Origin: Prevotella sp. UBA3288
Lineage (GTDB): Bacteria; Bacteroidota; Bacteroidia; Bacteroidales; Bacteroidaceae
Direction of reading: 5' to 3'
Length of the DNA stretch: 8,203 nt
NCBI GenBank assembly: GCA_002361655.1
Contig: DETM01000005.1
Location: forward strand, 12,249 to 20,451
Below the pieces are notes generated by a model, which ran no database searches, was not told the origin of the DNA, and was given only the letters and a program-made list of their open reading frames with translations. Of this stretch, positions 1 through 7,161 are shown in pieces; the first letter of the stretch is position 1, and every line of letters starts with the position of its first letter. The position numbers were made by a program, and so were the translations under genes.

Positions 1-1429
1 TCATCATCATCGTGATGGGCACACCGCCGGCCTTCCATTCGTCGGCAGGAGCCGTGGTGTTCTTAACGATGGCCATATAGCCCGTCTTGCCGGCAGCGAT
101 GAGTTGGGCTGCGCTGGTGCCGAGGGCATAGCAGTAGTCGGCATCGAAGTTGGATGGGGCGGCACAGCGACCCTCGTAGCCGAAGAAATGGTGCTGGGTG
201 GCGAACTTGCCGGTGTACTTGCCTTCCTTCTTCATCTTCTCCAGTTTCTGGGCCACCATGGTCGAGAGCAGTTTCTCGGTCTCGATGAGCGACACCTGGA
301 CATTGCCGTGGGGGTCGCGGTCGAGGGCCAACTGACGGGCCACGCCGACGGGCAGGCTATTGAACACGGCCAGATTCTCCTCGGTCAGATGGCTCTTGGC
401 GAAGTCTACCTGCTCGTCGCGGCTGATGGTCTTGGCCTCGGGCAGAGCGAGCACGTCGTTGAGTTGGGCAATGAGTTTCTTGATGGCGGGGATGAACTCG
501 ATGACACCCTCGGGAATGACCACGGTTCCGAAGTTGTTGCCGTCGGCGGCACGCACACAGACGGCCTGGGCGATATAGTCGACGATGTCGTCGAGGCTCA
601 TGCCCTTCTGCTCAATCTCCTCGGAGATGAGGCAGATGTTGGGCTGCGTCTGCAGGGCGCACTCCAGTGCAATATGACTGGCCGAGCGGCCCATCACCTT
701 GATGAAGTGCCAGTACTTACGGGCCGAGTTGCAGTCGCGCTCAATGTTGCCGATGAGTTCCGAGTAGGTCTTGCAGGCGGTGTCGAAGCCGAACGAAGTC
801 TCGATCTGCGAGTTCTTCAAGTCGCCGTCGATGGTCTTGGGGCAACCGATGACCTGCACGCCGTACTTCTTGGCGGCATAGTATTCGGCCAGCACACAGG
901 CGTTGGTATTCGAGTCGTCGCCACCGATGATGACGATAGCCTTGATGCCCAGTTGGCGGATAATCTCCAGTCCCTTCTCGAACTGCTCTACCTTCTCCAG
1001 TTTGGTACGTCCGGAACCGATCATGTCGAAGCCGCCGGTGTTGCGGTACTCGTCGACAATCTCCTTGGTCAGTTCCATATAGTTATGGTCGACCAGGCCG
1101 CCGGGGCCGAGGATGAAGCCGTAGAGGCGGTTCTCGGGGTTGAGACGCTTCACGGCGTCGAACAGACCGGTGATGACGTTATGGCCGCCGGGAGCCTGAC
1201 CGCCGCTGAGGATGATGCCAACGTTCATCTTCTCGCAAGCCGTGGCCTCGCCGGGCACAAACTCCACGAGGGGCATGCCATAGGTATTGGGGAAGAGGGC
1301 TTTGATCTCTTCCTGGTTGTCGACACTCTGGGTAGGAGCACCTTCAACAGCCTTCACGCCGCCCTGCAATCCGCGGGGCAACTTGGGCTGATAGGCTGCT
1401 CTTGCAATCTGCAATGCACTTTTTTCCAT
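1..1429 (-). CDS. pfp: Diphosphate--fructose-6-phosphate 1-phosphotransferase (PPi-dependent phosphofructokinase), C-terminus missing
   Basis: This cytoplasmic glycolytic enzyme phosphorylates fructose 6-phosphate with pyrophosphate instead of ATP, a reversible step. The minus strand reads without a stop from an ATG at 1429 to the window edge, giving 476 residues. Long-type family members have about 550, so roughly 70 C-terminal residues lie outside. Visible motifs are the phosphate-binding loop GGQAPGGHN (residues 76-84), GGDDSNT (169-175), PKTIDGD (197-203), MGR (246-248) and, further on, GYEGRCAAPSNFD. The Asp after GGD (D172) and the Lys before TID (K198) are the residues that favour PPi over ATP in this family. 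The start is chosen because MEKSALQIARAAYQPKLP is a typical N-terminus and no earlier in-frame ATG gives a better fit. It is divergent from the operon on its right and has its own promoter. The identification is secure; only the C-terminus is unseen. Confidence 0.96.
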   Translation of the reverse strand, partial: MEKSALQIARAAYQPKLPRGLQGGVKAVEGAPTQSVDNQEEIKALFPNTYGMPLVEFVPGEATACEKMNVGIILSGGQAPGGHNVITGLFDAVKRLNPENRLYGFILGPGGLVDHNYMELTKEIVDEYRNTGGFDMIGSGRTKLEKVEQFEKGLEIIRQLGIKAIVIIGGDDSNTNACVLAEYYAAKKYGVQVIGCPKTIDGDLKNSQIETSFGFDTACKTYSELIGNIERDCNSARKYWHFIKVMGRSASHIALECALQTQPNICLISEEIEQKGMSLDDIVDYIAQAVCVRAADGNNFGTVVIPEGVIEFIPAIKKLIAQLNDVLALPEAKTISRDEQVDFAKSHLTEENLAVFNSLPVGVARQLALDRDPHGNVQVSLIETEKLLSTMVAQKLEKMKKEGKYTGKFATQHHFFGYEGRCAAPSNFDADYCYALGTSAAQLIAAGKTGYMAIVKNTTAPADEWKAGGVPITMMM

Positions 1430-1473
1430 GTAAACTATGTGTTAAATAAGTTAATTATATCGCTTTTGGGATG

Positions 1474-1504
1474 CAAAATTACACATTTCCGATGAAAAAT
1501 CACC
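1474..1504 (-). promoter_or_regulatory. Probable Bacteroidota promoter for pfp
   Basis: On the minus strand, positions 1481-1474 read TAATTTTG, an exact match to the Bacteroidota -7 consensus TAnnTTTG. The -33 region around 1501-1507 reads only CATGGTG, a weak match to TTTG. Transcription would start near 1467, leaving an AT-rich leader of about 40 nt before the pfp ATG with no Shine-Dalgarno sequence. The -7 box is convincing; the -33 box is not. Confidence 0.5.
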
Positions 1505-1532
1505 ATGTTTAACGCTTTTTTTGTATTTACTT

Positions 1533-1563
1533 TTTGTGGTTTCATTTTTTTTGCCTATCTTTG
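1533..1563 (+). promoter_or_regulatory. Bacteroidota-type promoter for the six-gene operon
   Basis: TTTG at 1533-1536 and TATCTTTG at 1556-1563 are separated by 19 bp. This is an exact fit to the Bacteroidota sigma-ABfr promoter (TTTG, 19-21 bp, TAnnTTTG). Transcription should start around 1570, giving a leader of only about 23 nt before the ATG at 1593. The leader is A-rich and has no Shine-Dalgarno sequence, as is usual in this phylum. No comparable promoter was noticed at the gene junctions downstream, so it probably serves all genes to 7882. Confidence 0.75.
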
Positions 1564-1592
1564 CTGAAACGAAATAAAAACACTTTACATCT

Positions 1593-1862
1593 ATGGCAAA
1601 CAAAAGAGTATTGAAGCGCGCCATCAACTTAGTATGCGATGAGTTGTTTGCAGAAGCCGTGGCAGCAACGCTTTACGGCAATGACCATCACCGCGACAAC
1701 ACCGAGGCCGTGCTCTACTGCATCATGAAGACGCAAAGAGACTACGTCTGTCGTGTGTCACATCCGGAACCGGGCATGCCCCAACGCCTCTATTACAAGA
1801 ACCTGCGCGAGAAGTTCTCTGCCCAGGTGAGCGAAATCGTAGACCAAATCAACAATCTGTAA
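1593..1862 (+). CDS. Conserved-type small protein of unknown function (89 aa), first gene of operon
   Basis: I do not recognise a function. The product is 89 residues with no signal peptide or membrane segment, so it is probably cytoplasmic. It reads as mainly alpha-helical: residues 1-27 form an amphipathic helix with a basic start (MANKRVLKRA), a middle segment holds GNDHHRDNTEAVLYCIMK, and the end (residues about 69-89) is another helix. Two cysteines (15 and 43) and the paired histidines (31-32) are not arranged as an obvious metal site. It is likely a real gene: a good promoter sits 30 bp upstream, its codon use resembles its neighbours, and its TAA stop is followed directly by the ATG of the acyltransferase with no base between. 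That junction suggests coupled translation and perhaps a related role, but nothing in the sequence says which. Confidence 0.82.
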   Translation: MANKRVLKRAINLVCDELFAEAVAATLYGNDHHRDNTEAVLYCIMKTQRDYVCRVSHPEPGMPQRLYYKNLREKFSAQVSEIVDQINNL

Positions 1863-2417
1863 ATGTGGCAGAAATTCTGTAGATGGCTCTTGTACCAACG
1901 ACTGGGATGGACATCCGAAGTGACGGAGGCCCATCCCGAAAAGTATATAATATGCCTGGCCCCCCACACCAGCAACTGGGATTTTCTCTACGGCCAACTG
2001 TATAACGGCGCCCATCGGCTGAACAGCAACTTCCTGATGAAGAAGGAGTGGTTCTTCTGGCCCTTGGGTCCCATTTTCCGTGCCATGGGCGGCATCCCCG
2101 TCTACCGGCAGAAGCACACCAGCATGACCGACTCGATGGCCGAGGCCGCCCGCCGGGCCAAGACCTTCCATCTGTGCATCACGCCGGAGGGCACCCGCTC
2201 GAGGGTCGGGGAATGGAAAAAGGGCTTCTACTTCATCGCCCTGAAGGCCGGGATGCCCATCCTGCTCTACGGACTGGACTACAAGACGAAGCACATACGG
2301 TGCACCAAGACCATCATCCCCTCCGGCGACGTGGAGAAAGACATGCGCGAGATTAAACTCTACTTCAAGGACTTCACCGGCAAAAAGCCCGAAAACTTCA
2401 CCATCGGACATGTATAG
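1863..2417 (+). CDS. Short PlsC-type lysophospholipid acyltransferase family protein (184 aa)
   Basis: Members of this family transfer a fatty acyl chain to a lysophospholipid or glycerol 3-phosphate-like acceptor at the inner face of the cytoplasmic membrane. The HX4D catalytic motif appears as HTSNWD (H35-D40), followed by GGIPVYR (residues 76-82, acceptor-binding motif) and TPEGTRS (107-113, the family's EGTRS block). Spacing between blocks fits the family. At 184 residues it is shorter than classical PlsC (about 240), and I see no clear transmembrane helix before the HX4D block, so it may attach peripherally through the aromatic N-terminus (MWQKFCRWLLYQRLGW). The usual Asn before the catalytic His is replaced by Pro (APHTSNWD). 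The start abuts the previous stop, and the last 8 nt overlap the next gene. The acyl acceptor cannot be told from sequence; it may not be lysophosphatidic acid. Confidence 0.85.
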   Translation: MWQKFCRWLLYQRLGWTSEVTEAHPEKYIICLAPHTSNWDFLYGQLYNGAHRLNSNFLMKKEWFFWPLGPIFRAMGGIPVYRQKHTSMTDSMAEAARRAKTFHLCITPEGTRSRVGEWKKGFYFIALKAGMPILLYGLDYKTKHIRCTKTIIPSGDVEKDMREIKLYFKDFTGKKPENFTIGHV

Positions 2418-4962
2418 ACATCTACTGCTGCTGATACTCGCAGCCATGTGTTACGGGGCGCAGGCCCAACAGCCTTGGGTGACCAACATGTCGCGCCCCT
2501 ACTCTATCGACAACGGACTGGAAGGCCGCCACCTGTCGCTCTGGGCCAGTCACGGCCGCTATTACGACAACGACAAGGGCTACTGGAAATGGCAGCGGCC
2601 GGCCCTCTTCTGCACCACCGAGGACCTGTTTACGCAGACCATCGTGGTGCCCTATCTCATCCCTATGCTCGAGAACGCCGGTGCCGTGGTATTCACCCCC
2701 CGTGAGCGTGACTGGCAGCGCCATGAGGTGATAGTCGACAACGACGATGCAAATGGCGCAGCGCACTATAGGGAGCAGACCGGCAAATACCATTGGACCA
2801 CTGGTCCGCAACCGGGCTTTGCCCAGCATCAGGGCCACTATCAGGACGGCGAGAACCCATTCCTGGCCGGTACGGTACGCATGGCGGAGACCACCCACAG
2901 CAAATCGAAGCAGAGCACAGTGGACTATACGCCCTTGATTCCCGAGGACGGCCGCTATGCCGTCTATGTCAGTTACCAGACGGTGCCCGCCAGCAGCGAC
3001 GACGTGCGCTATACCGTCTATCACAAGGGACAGGCCACCGAGTTTCGCGTCAACCAGCAGATGGGCGGTTCCACATGGGTGTATCTCGGAACATTTGAAT
3101 TCGACGCCGGCCAGTCAGAGCAGAACCGTGTCGTCGTCAGCAACCATAGCGACCACAAGGGCTTCGTGACCACCGATGCCGTGCGCTTCGGAGGCGGCAT
3201 GGGCAACATTGAGCGTGGCGGCGAGGTCAGCGGACTGCCGCGATGTCTGGAGGGTGCCCGCTACTACGCCCAGTGGGCCGGCATGCCCTACGAGGTCTAC
3301 TCGTCGAAGCAGGGCGTCAACGACTATGGCGACGACATCAACGTACGGTCGCTGATGACCAACCTGCTGTGCGGAGGCTCCCCCTATGCGCCCGACTCCG
3401 CCGGACGGAAGGTGCCCTTCGAACTGTCGCTGGCCATACACAGCGACGCCGGTCATACTGACACCGGCCTGGGCGTCTACGGCTCGCTGTCGATCTGTAC
3501 TACACAGAAGGGCGACTCGACCCTCGCCACGGGGGAGAGCCGTCAGGCCTCGATGACGCTGGCCACCGAACTGCTCGACAACACGACGCGCGACCTGCAA
3601 TATAAATATGGTACGTGGGTGGCCCGCTCGTTCTACGACCGCAACTACTCGGAGACGCGCCTGCCCGTCGTGCCCAGTGCCATACTCGAAACGATGTCGC
3701 ACCAGAACTTCGGCGACATGCGCTACGGCCAAGATCCCAACTTCCGTTTCACGCTGGCACGCTCAATCTACAAGACACTGTTGCGCTATATCACCCGGCG
3801 CCACAACGAGACATGCGTGGTGCAGCCCCTGGCCCCCGACAATTTCCATATCGAGTTCACCCATCGCGAGGGTGAGGTAAGGCTCAGTTGGCGAGGGCTG
3901 ATAGACAGCCAGGAACCGACATCCGAACCGACAGGCTATGTGCTCTATATGGCCCAAGACCGGGGCGGCTTCGACAACGGCACCCATCTGCGCGGCTCGT
4001 CGTGCACGGTACGCCTGATGCCGGGAGTGCTCTACAGTTTCCGCGTGACGGCCACCAATGACGGCGGACAGAGTTTCCCCACCGAGGTGCTGTCGGCACT
4101 CTATCAGCCCGGAGCCAAGCAGACGGTGCTCATCGTCAACGGGTTCCATCGTCTCTCATCACCGGCTATCAGTGAGCACGGACAGGGATTCGCGCTCAGC
4201 GACGACATCGGCGTAGCCTATGGACGCACCGCCGGGTGGCTGGGACAACAGCAGGTGTTCGACTCCAGCCGTATCGGCATCGAGGACTCTACCGGCCTGG
4301 GCTATTCGTCGGCTGAACTGGCCGGCACCTTCATCGCCGGCAACGACTGCAATGACGTCAGGCATCATGCCGAAGCACTGCAGACGGCCGGTGGCTACAA
4401 CATCCTGAGCACGTCGACCCAGGCCATCGAGAACGGCGACGTCACCCTCGGACCGGTGTTTGCCTGTGTAGACTTGCTGCTCGGACTGGAGCGCAACGAC
4501 GGCCACAGTCTGGTGCACTACAAGTCGTTTACACCTGCCATACAGAAGCAACTGCGCGGCTACACGGCCACCGGCGGCAATCTGCTGGTCAGCGGTGCCT
4601 ATGTGGGCACCGACATGCAACAGCCCGACGAGCAGGCCTTTCTCAGCGAGGTGCTCAAAGTGCGGCTCGAGGGTGTCAACCGTGAGGCCAGCGGCACCAT
4701 CAGCGGACTGGGCACCACCTTCAACTTCCACCGCCTGCTCAACGAACAGCACTATGCCGCCACACAGAGCGACCTGCTGATGCCCTCAGGCGAAGGGGCC
4801 TTCCCCGCTATGGTCTATGCCAATCAGACCAGTGCCGCCGTGGCCTATAACGGCAGTGACTATCATGCCTTCACCATGGGCTTCCCCTTTGAGTGCATCA
4901 CCGACAAAAACAAACGTGCATCTATCATGCGCGGTATCATGGACTTCCTAAACAACAGATAA
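2410..4962 (+). CDS. Secreted amidase-like protein with inserted golvesin-type domain, Fn3-like domain and C-terminal domain (family often annotated xanthan lyase)
   Basis: The 850-residue product starts with a signal peptide (MYRHLLLLILAAMCYGAQA, likely cleaved after residue 19), so it is exported, probably to the periplasm or surface. The catalytic part resembles N-acetylmuramoyl-L-alanine amidase (Amidase_3), a zinc hydrolase. Candidate zinc ligands and catalytic residues are H48 in ASHGRYY, E71 in CTTEDLF, H344 in AIHSDAG and E427 in ILETMSHQN. Between E71 and H344 sits a golvesin C-terminal-like beta-domain (about residues 106-265, opening with VIVDNDDA and ending near TTDAVRFGGG). Residues about 478-568 look like a fibronectin type III domain (YVLYMAQD, YSFRVTATNDGG). 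Residues about 570-850 form an alpha/beta C-terminal domain opening with VLIVNGFHR. Relatives in Bacteroidota are often labelled xanthan lyase, which I would not take as a proven activity. No lipobox or type IX sorting domain is evident. The ATG overlaps the acyltransferase end by 8 nt. Confidence 0.85.
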   Translation: MYRHLLLLILAAMCYGAQAQQPWVTNMSRPYSIDNGLEGRHLSLWASHGRYYDNDKGYWKWQRPALFCTTEDLFTQTIVVPYLIPMLENAGAVVFTPRERDWQRHEVIVDNDDANGAAHYREQTGKYHWTTGPQPGFAQHQGHYQDGENPFLAGTVRMAETTHSKSKQSTVDYTPLIPEDGRYAVYVSYQTVPASSDDVRYTVYHKGQATEFRVNQQMGGSTWVYLGTFEFDAGQSEQNRVVVSNHSDHKGFVTTDAVRFGGGMGNIERGGEVSGLPRCLEGARYYAQWAGMPYEVYSSKQGVNDYGDDINVRSLMTNLLCGGSPYAPDSAGRKVPFELSLAIHSDAGHTDTGLGVYGSLSICTTQKGDSTLATGESRQASMTLATELLDNTTRDLQYKYGTWVARSFYDRNYSETRLPVVPSAILETMSHQNFGDMRYGQDPNFRFTLARSIYKTLLRYITRRHNETCVVQPLAPDNFHIEFTHREGEVRLSWRGLIDSQEPTSEPTGYVLYMAQDRGGFDNGTHLRGSSCTVRLMPGVLYSFRVTATNDGGQSFPTEVLSALYQPGAKQTVLIVNGFHRLSSPAISEHGQGFALSDDIGVAYGRTAGWLGQQQVFDSSRIGIEDSTGLGYSSAELAGTFIAGNDCNDVRHHAEALQTAGGYNILSTSTQAIENGDVTLGPVFACVDLLLGLERNDGHSLVHYKSFTPAIQKQLRGYTATGGNLLVSGAYVGTDMQQPDEQAFLSEVLKVRLEGVNREASGTISGLGTTFNFHRLLNEQHYAATQSDLLMPSGEGAFPAMVYANQTSAAVAYNGSDYHAFTMGFPFECITDKNKRASIMRGIMDFLNNR

Positions 4963-4964
4963 TT

Positions 4965-5288
4965 ATGGCAAAGATAAAAACCAACGCTTCAGGAACGAGA
5001 AGCATTGAAGTGAGCGACCAGCATCTGGCCACCATCGAACAGTATCAACTGTTGCGCGACCTCATCGACTCGAATGGCTATGTCGACGAGGCCGTGCTCG
5101 ACAAACTGCGCCTCAACATCCGTGCGCTGCTCGAGTCAGACGGCGGCAGCGACAAACAGTTGCTCGACCTCTGCCTCGACGTGGTCTACCACCCCAACAT
5201 GAAGGCCCTCGGCCTGCAGAACCTGCTACAGTTGTACATCGACTGGCAGAAGCGACAGGAGACCACAGATGGAGTATCGGCTGACTGA
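4965..5288 (+). CDS. Small helical protein of unknown function (107 aa), upstream of the YgiQ-family gene
   Basis: I do not recognise a function. The frame is open from further upstream, but the likely start is the ATG at 4965, two bases after the previous stop. An upstream start at 4893 would add 24 residues that lie wholly inside the preceding gene and look like out-of-frame sequence. The 107-residue product has no signal peptide or membrane segment. After a polar N-terminus (MAKIKTNASGTRSIEVS) it is predicted by eye to be mostly alpha-helical, rich in Leu, Asp and Glu, with helices around residues 20-36, 40-60, 65-75 and 80-100. This pattern fits a small cytoplasmic helical bundle or an adaptor. 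Its end overlaps the YgiQ-family gene by 20 nt, so the two are probably translated together, and a functional link with that protein is possible but unproven. Confidence 0.8.
   Translation: MAKIKTNASGTRSIEVSDQHLATIEQYQLLRDLIDSNGYVDEAVLDKLRLNIRALLESDGGSDKQLLDLCLDVVYHPNMKALGLQNLLQLYIDWQKRQETTDGVSAD
5258..5262 (+). promoter_or_regulatory. Possible Shine-Dalgarno sequence for the YgiQ-family gene
   Basis: AGGAG lies 6 nt before the ATG at 5269, inside the end of the 107-aa gene. The spacing is ideal, but most genes here lack such a site and the bases also encode Arg-Gln-Glu, so it could be chance. It supports the choice of the 5269 start. Confidence 0.35.
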
Positions 5289-7161
5289 TTTCCTGCCAAC
5301 GACGAAGAAAGAGTTGGAACTACGAGGGTGGGATACGCTAGACGTCATCCTGTTCTCGGGCGATGCTTATGTCGACCACCCATCGTTTGGGGCTGCTGTC
5401 ATCGGACGCACCCTCGAGGCCGCCGGCTACCGGGTGGCCATCGTCCCACAGCCCGACTGGCACGGCGACTATCGCGACTTCAAGAAACTGGGACGCCCCA
5501 GGCTCTTCTTCGGCATCTCGCCGGGCTGCATGGACTCTATGGTCAACAAATATACAGCCAACCGCCGGCTGCGCTCCGAGGATGCCTATTCGCCCGACGG
5601 CCGTCACGACATGCGACCGGAATATCCCACCATCGTCTATTCCAACATCCTGCGCCAACTGTTCCCCGACGTGCCCATCGTGCTCGGAGGCATCGAGGCC
5701 TCGCTGCGCCGGCTGACCCACTACGACTACTGGCAGGACAGTCTGCGCAAGAGCATACTCTGCGACAGCGGCGGCGACATCATCAGTTTCGGCATGGGCG
5801 AGAAGACCATCCTCGAACTGGCCCGACGCGCCGCCGAAGGCCGTGACCTGCGGCGGACAGAGTCAGTCAGCGACCTGCCGCAGATTGTCTATCTGTCGAA
5901 GGACATCCGGCCAACTGCCGACGACATCGTGCTGCACAGCCACGAGGAATGTCTGAGCGACAAACGGGCCGAGGCCGAGAACTACCGCCATATCGAGGAG
6001 CAGTCGAACATGATGCACGCCCGGCGTCTGCTGCAGCACACGGGCAACACCTGGGTAGTGGTCAACCCACCCTACCCGCCGATGACGACTGAAGAGATCG
6101 ATGCCTCGTTCGACCTGCCCTATACCCGCCAGCCCCACCCGAAATACAAGGGCAAGCGTATTCCCGCCTACGACATGATCAAGCATAGCGTCAACATACA
6201 CCGCGGATGCTTTGGCGGCTGTGCCTTCTGCACCATCTCCGCCCATCAGGGCAAGTTCATCGCCTGCCGCTCGAAACAGAGTATACTCAGGGAGGTGGAA
6301 CAGGTGACCCAGATGCCCGACTTCAAGGGCTATCTGTCCGACCTGGGCGGTCCGTCGGCCAATATGTACGGCATGCACGGCCGCAACCTGAAGGCCTGCG
6401 AGAAATGTAAACGGCCCAGTTGCATCCATCCGCAGATATGCCACAACCTGAACACCAGTCACCGGGCACTGCTCGACATCTACCATGCCGTCGATGCGCT
6501 GCCGGCCGTCAAGAAGAGTTTCATAGGCAGTGGCGTGCGCTACGACCTGCTGCTCTACCGTGGTAATGACGATGACGCCAACCGGTCGGCAGAGGACTAT
6601 ACCCGCGAACTGATCTGCCACCATGTGAGCGGACGGCTGAAGGTGGCCCCAGAGCATACCAGCGACCGCGTGCTGATGCTCATGCGCAAGCCGTCGTTCA
6701 GCCAGTTCGGGGCCTTCAAGCGCATCTTCGACCGTATCAACCGCGAGGAGAACCTGCACCAGCAGATCATACCCTACTTCATCTCCAGCCATCCCGGCTG
6801 CCACGAAGAAGACATGGCCGAACTGGCCGTACTGACCAAGGATATGGACTTCCAGTTGGAACAGGTGCAGGACTTCACGCCCACCCCGATGACCATCGCC
6901 ACCGAGACCTGGTACACCGGCTACGACCCCTATACCCTCGAACCAGTCTTCTCGGCCAAGACACAAAAGGAGAAACTCGCCCAGCGCCAGTATTTCTTCT
7001 GGTACAAACCCGAGGAGCGCCGCGGCATCGAGCAGAGCCTGCGCCGCATCGGCCGTGCCGACCTGATCAACAAACTATTCCCCAATGGAAATTATCGAAC
7101 AGACTATCGTCCCGAAAGACCCGACGAGAAAAAGCGAAGACGGAATCGTCGTCACCCCTGA
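5269..7161 (+). CDS. YgiQ-family radical SAM protein
   Basis: This is a cytoplasmic radical S-adenosylmethionine protein of the YgiQ family, whose reaction and substrate are not established. The N-terminal YgiQ-type region (about residues 1-290) includes the typical opening FLPTTKKELELRGWD and GGIEASLRRLTHYDYW. The radical SAM core begins near residue 305 with the CX3CX2C motif RGCFGGCAFCTIS, where C314, C318 and C321 would bind the 4Fe-4S cluster. A second cysteine group, C377, C380, C385 and C391 (CEKC, SC, IC), could bind another metal or cluster; such a group is common in the family. The C-terminal part (from about residue 555, DFTPTPMT through RRIGRADLINKLF) matches the DUF3362-type end. 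The last 20 or so residues are very basic (EKKRRRNRRHP). The length of 630 is normal. The start overlaps the previous gene by 20 nt, and the end overlaps the phosphatase gene by 77 nt. Confidence 0.95.
   Translation: MEYRLTDFLPTTKKELELRGWDTLDVILFSGDAYVDHPSFGAAVIGRTLEAAGYRVAIVPQPDWHGDYRDFKKLGRPRLFFGISPGCMDSMVNKYTANRRLRSEDAYSPDGRHDMRPEYPTIVYSNILRQLFPDVPIVLGGIEASLRRLTHYDYWQDSLRKSILCDSGGDIISFGMGEKTILELARRAAEGRDLRRTESVSDLPQIVYLSKDIRPTADDIVLHSHEECLSDKRAEAENYRHIEEQSNMMHARRLLQHTGNTWVVVNPPYPPMTTEEIDASFDLPYTRQPHPKYKGKRIPAYDMIKHSVNIHRGCFGGCAFCTISAHQGKFIACRSKQSILREVEQVTQMPDFKGYLSDLGGPSANMYGMHGRNLKACEKCKRPSCIHPQICHNLNTSHRALLDIYHAVDALPAVKKSFIGSGVRYDLLLYRGNDDDANRSAEDYTRELICHHVSGRLKVAPEHTSDRVLMLMRKPSFSQFGAFKRIFDRINREENLHQQIIPYFISSHPGCHEEDMAELAVLTKDMDFQLEQVQDFTPTPMTIATETWYTGYDPYTLEPVFSAKTQKEKLAQRQYFFWYKPEERRGIEQSLRRIGRADLINKLFPNGNYRTDYRPERPDEKKRRRNRRHP

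Noticed and set aside
2..10. CAT trinucleotide repeat at the left edge
   Set aside because: It is simply three consecutive Met codons of pfp on the minus strand, within the family's VPITMMM stretch.
104..1495. 463-codon open frame on the plus strand
   Set aside because: It lies antisense to pfp, whose motifs are clear. The translation is low in complexity (rich in Gly, Ala, Val, Leu), as expected for the complement of a GC-rich gene.
1758..2447. 229-codon open frame on the minus strand
   Set aside because: It spans parts of three plus-strand genes and has no recognisable motif or promoter.
2410..2470. Lipoprotein signal for the amidase-like protein
   Set aside because: The only Cys in the signal region is preceded by AAM, which is not a lipobox, while AQA followed by QQ is a good type I cleavage site.
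4893..4964. 24-codon upstream extension of the 107-aa gene
   Set aside because: It lies inside the end of the amidase-like gene, and its residues look like shifted-frame translation. The ATG at 4965 fits the 2-nt spacing of an operon.
5863..6966. 367-codon open frame on the minus strand
   Set aside because: It is antisense to the radical SAM core, whose cysteine motif is intact. Codon bias of the true gene explains the lack of stops.
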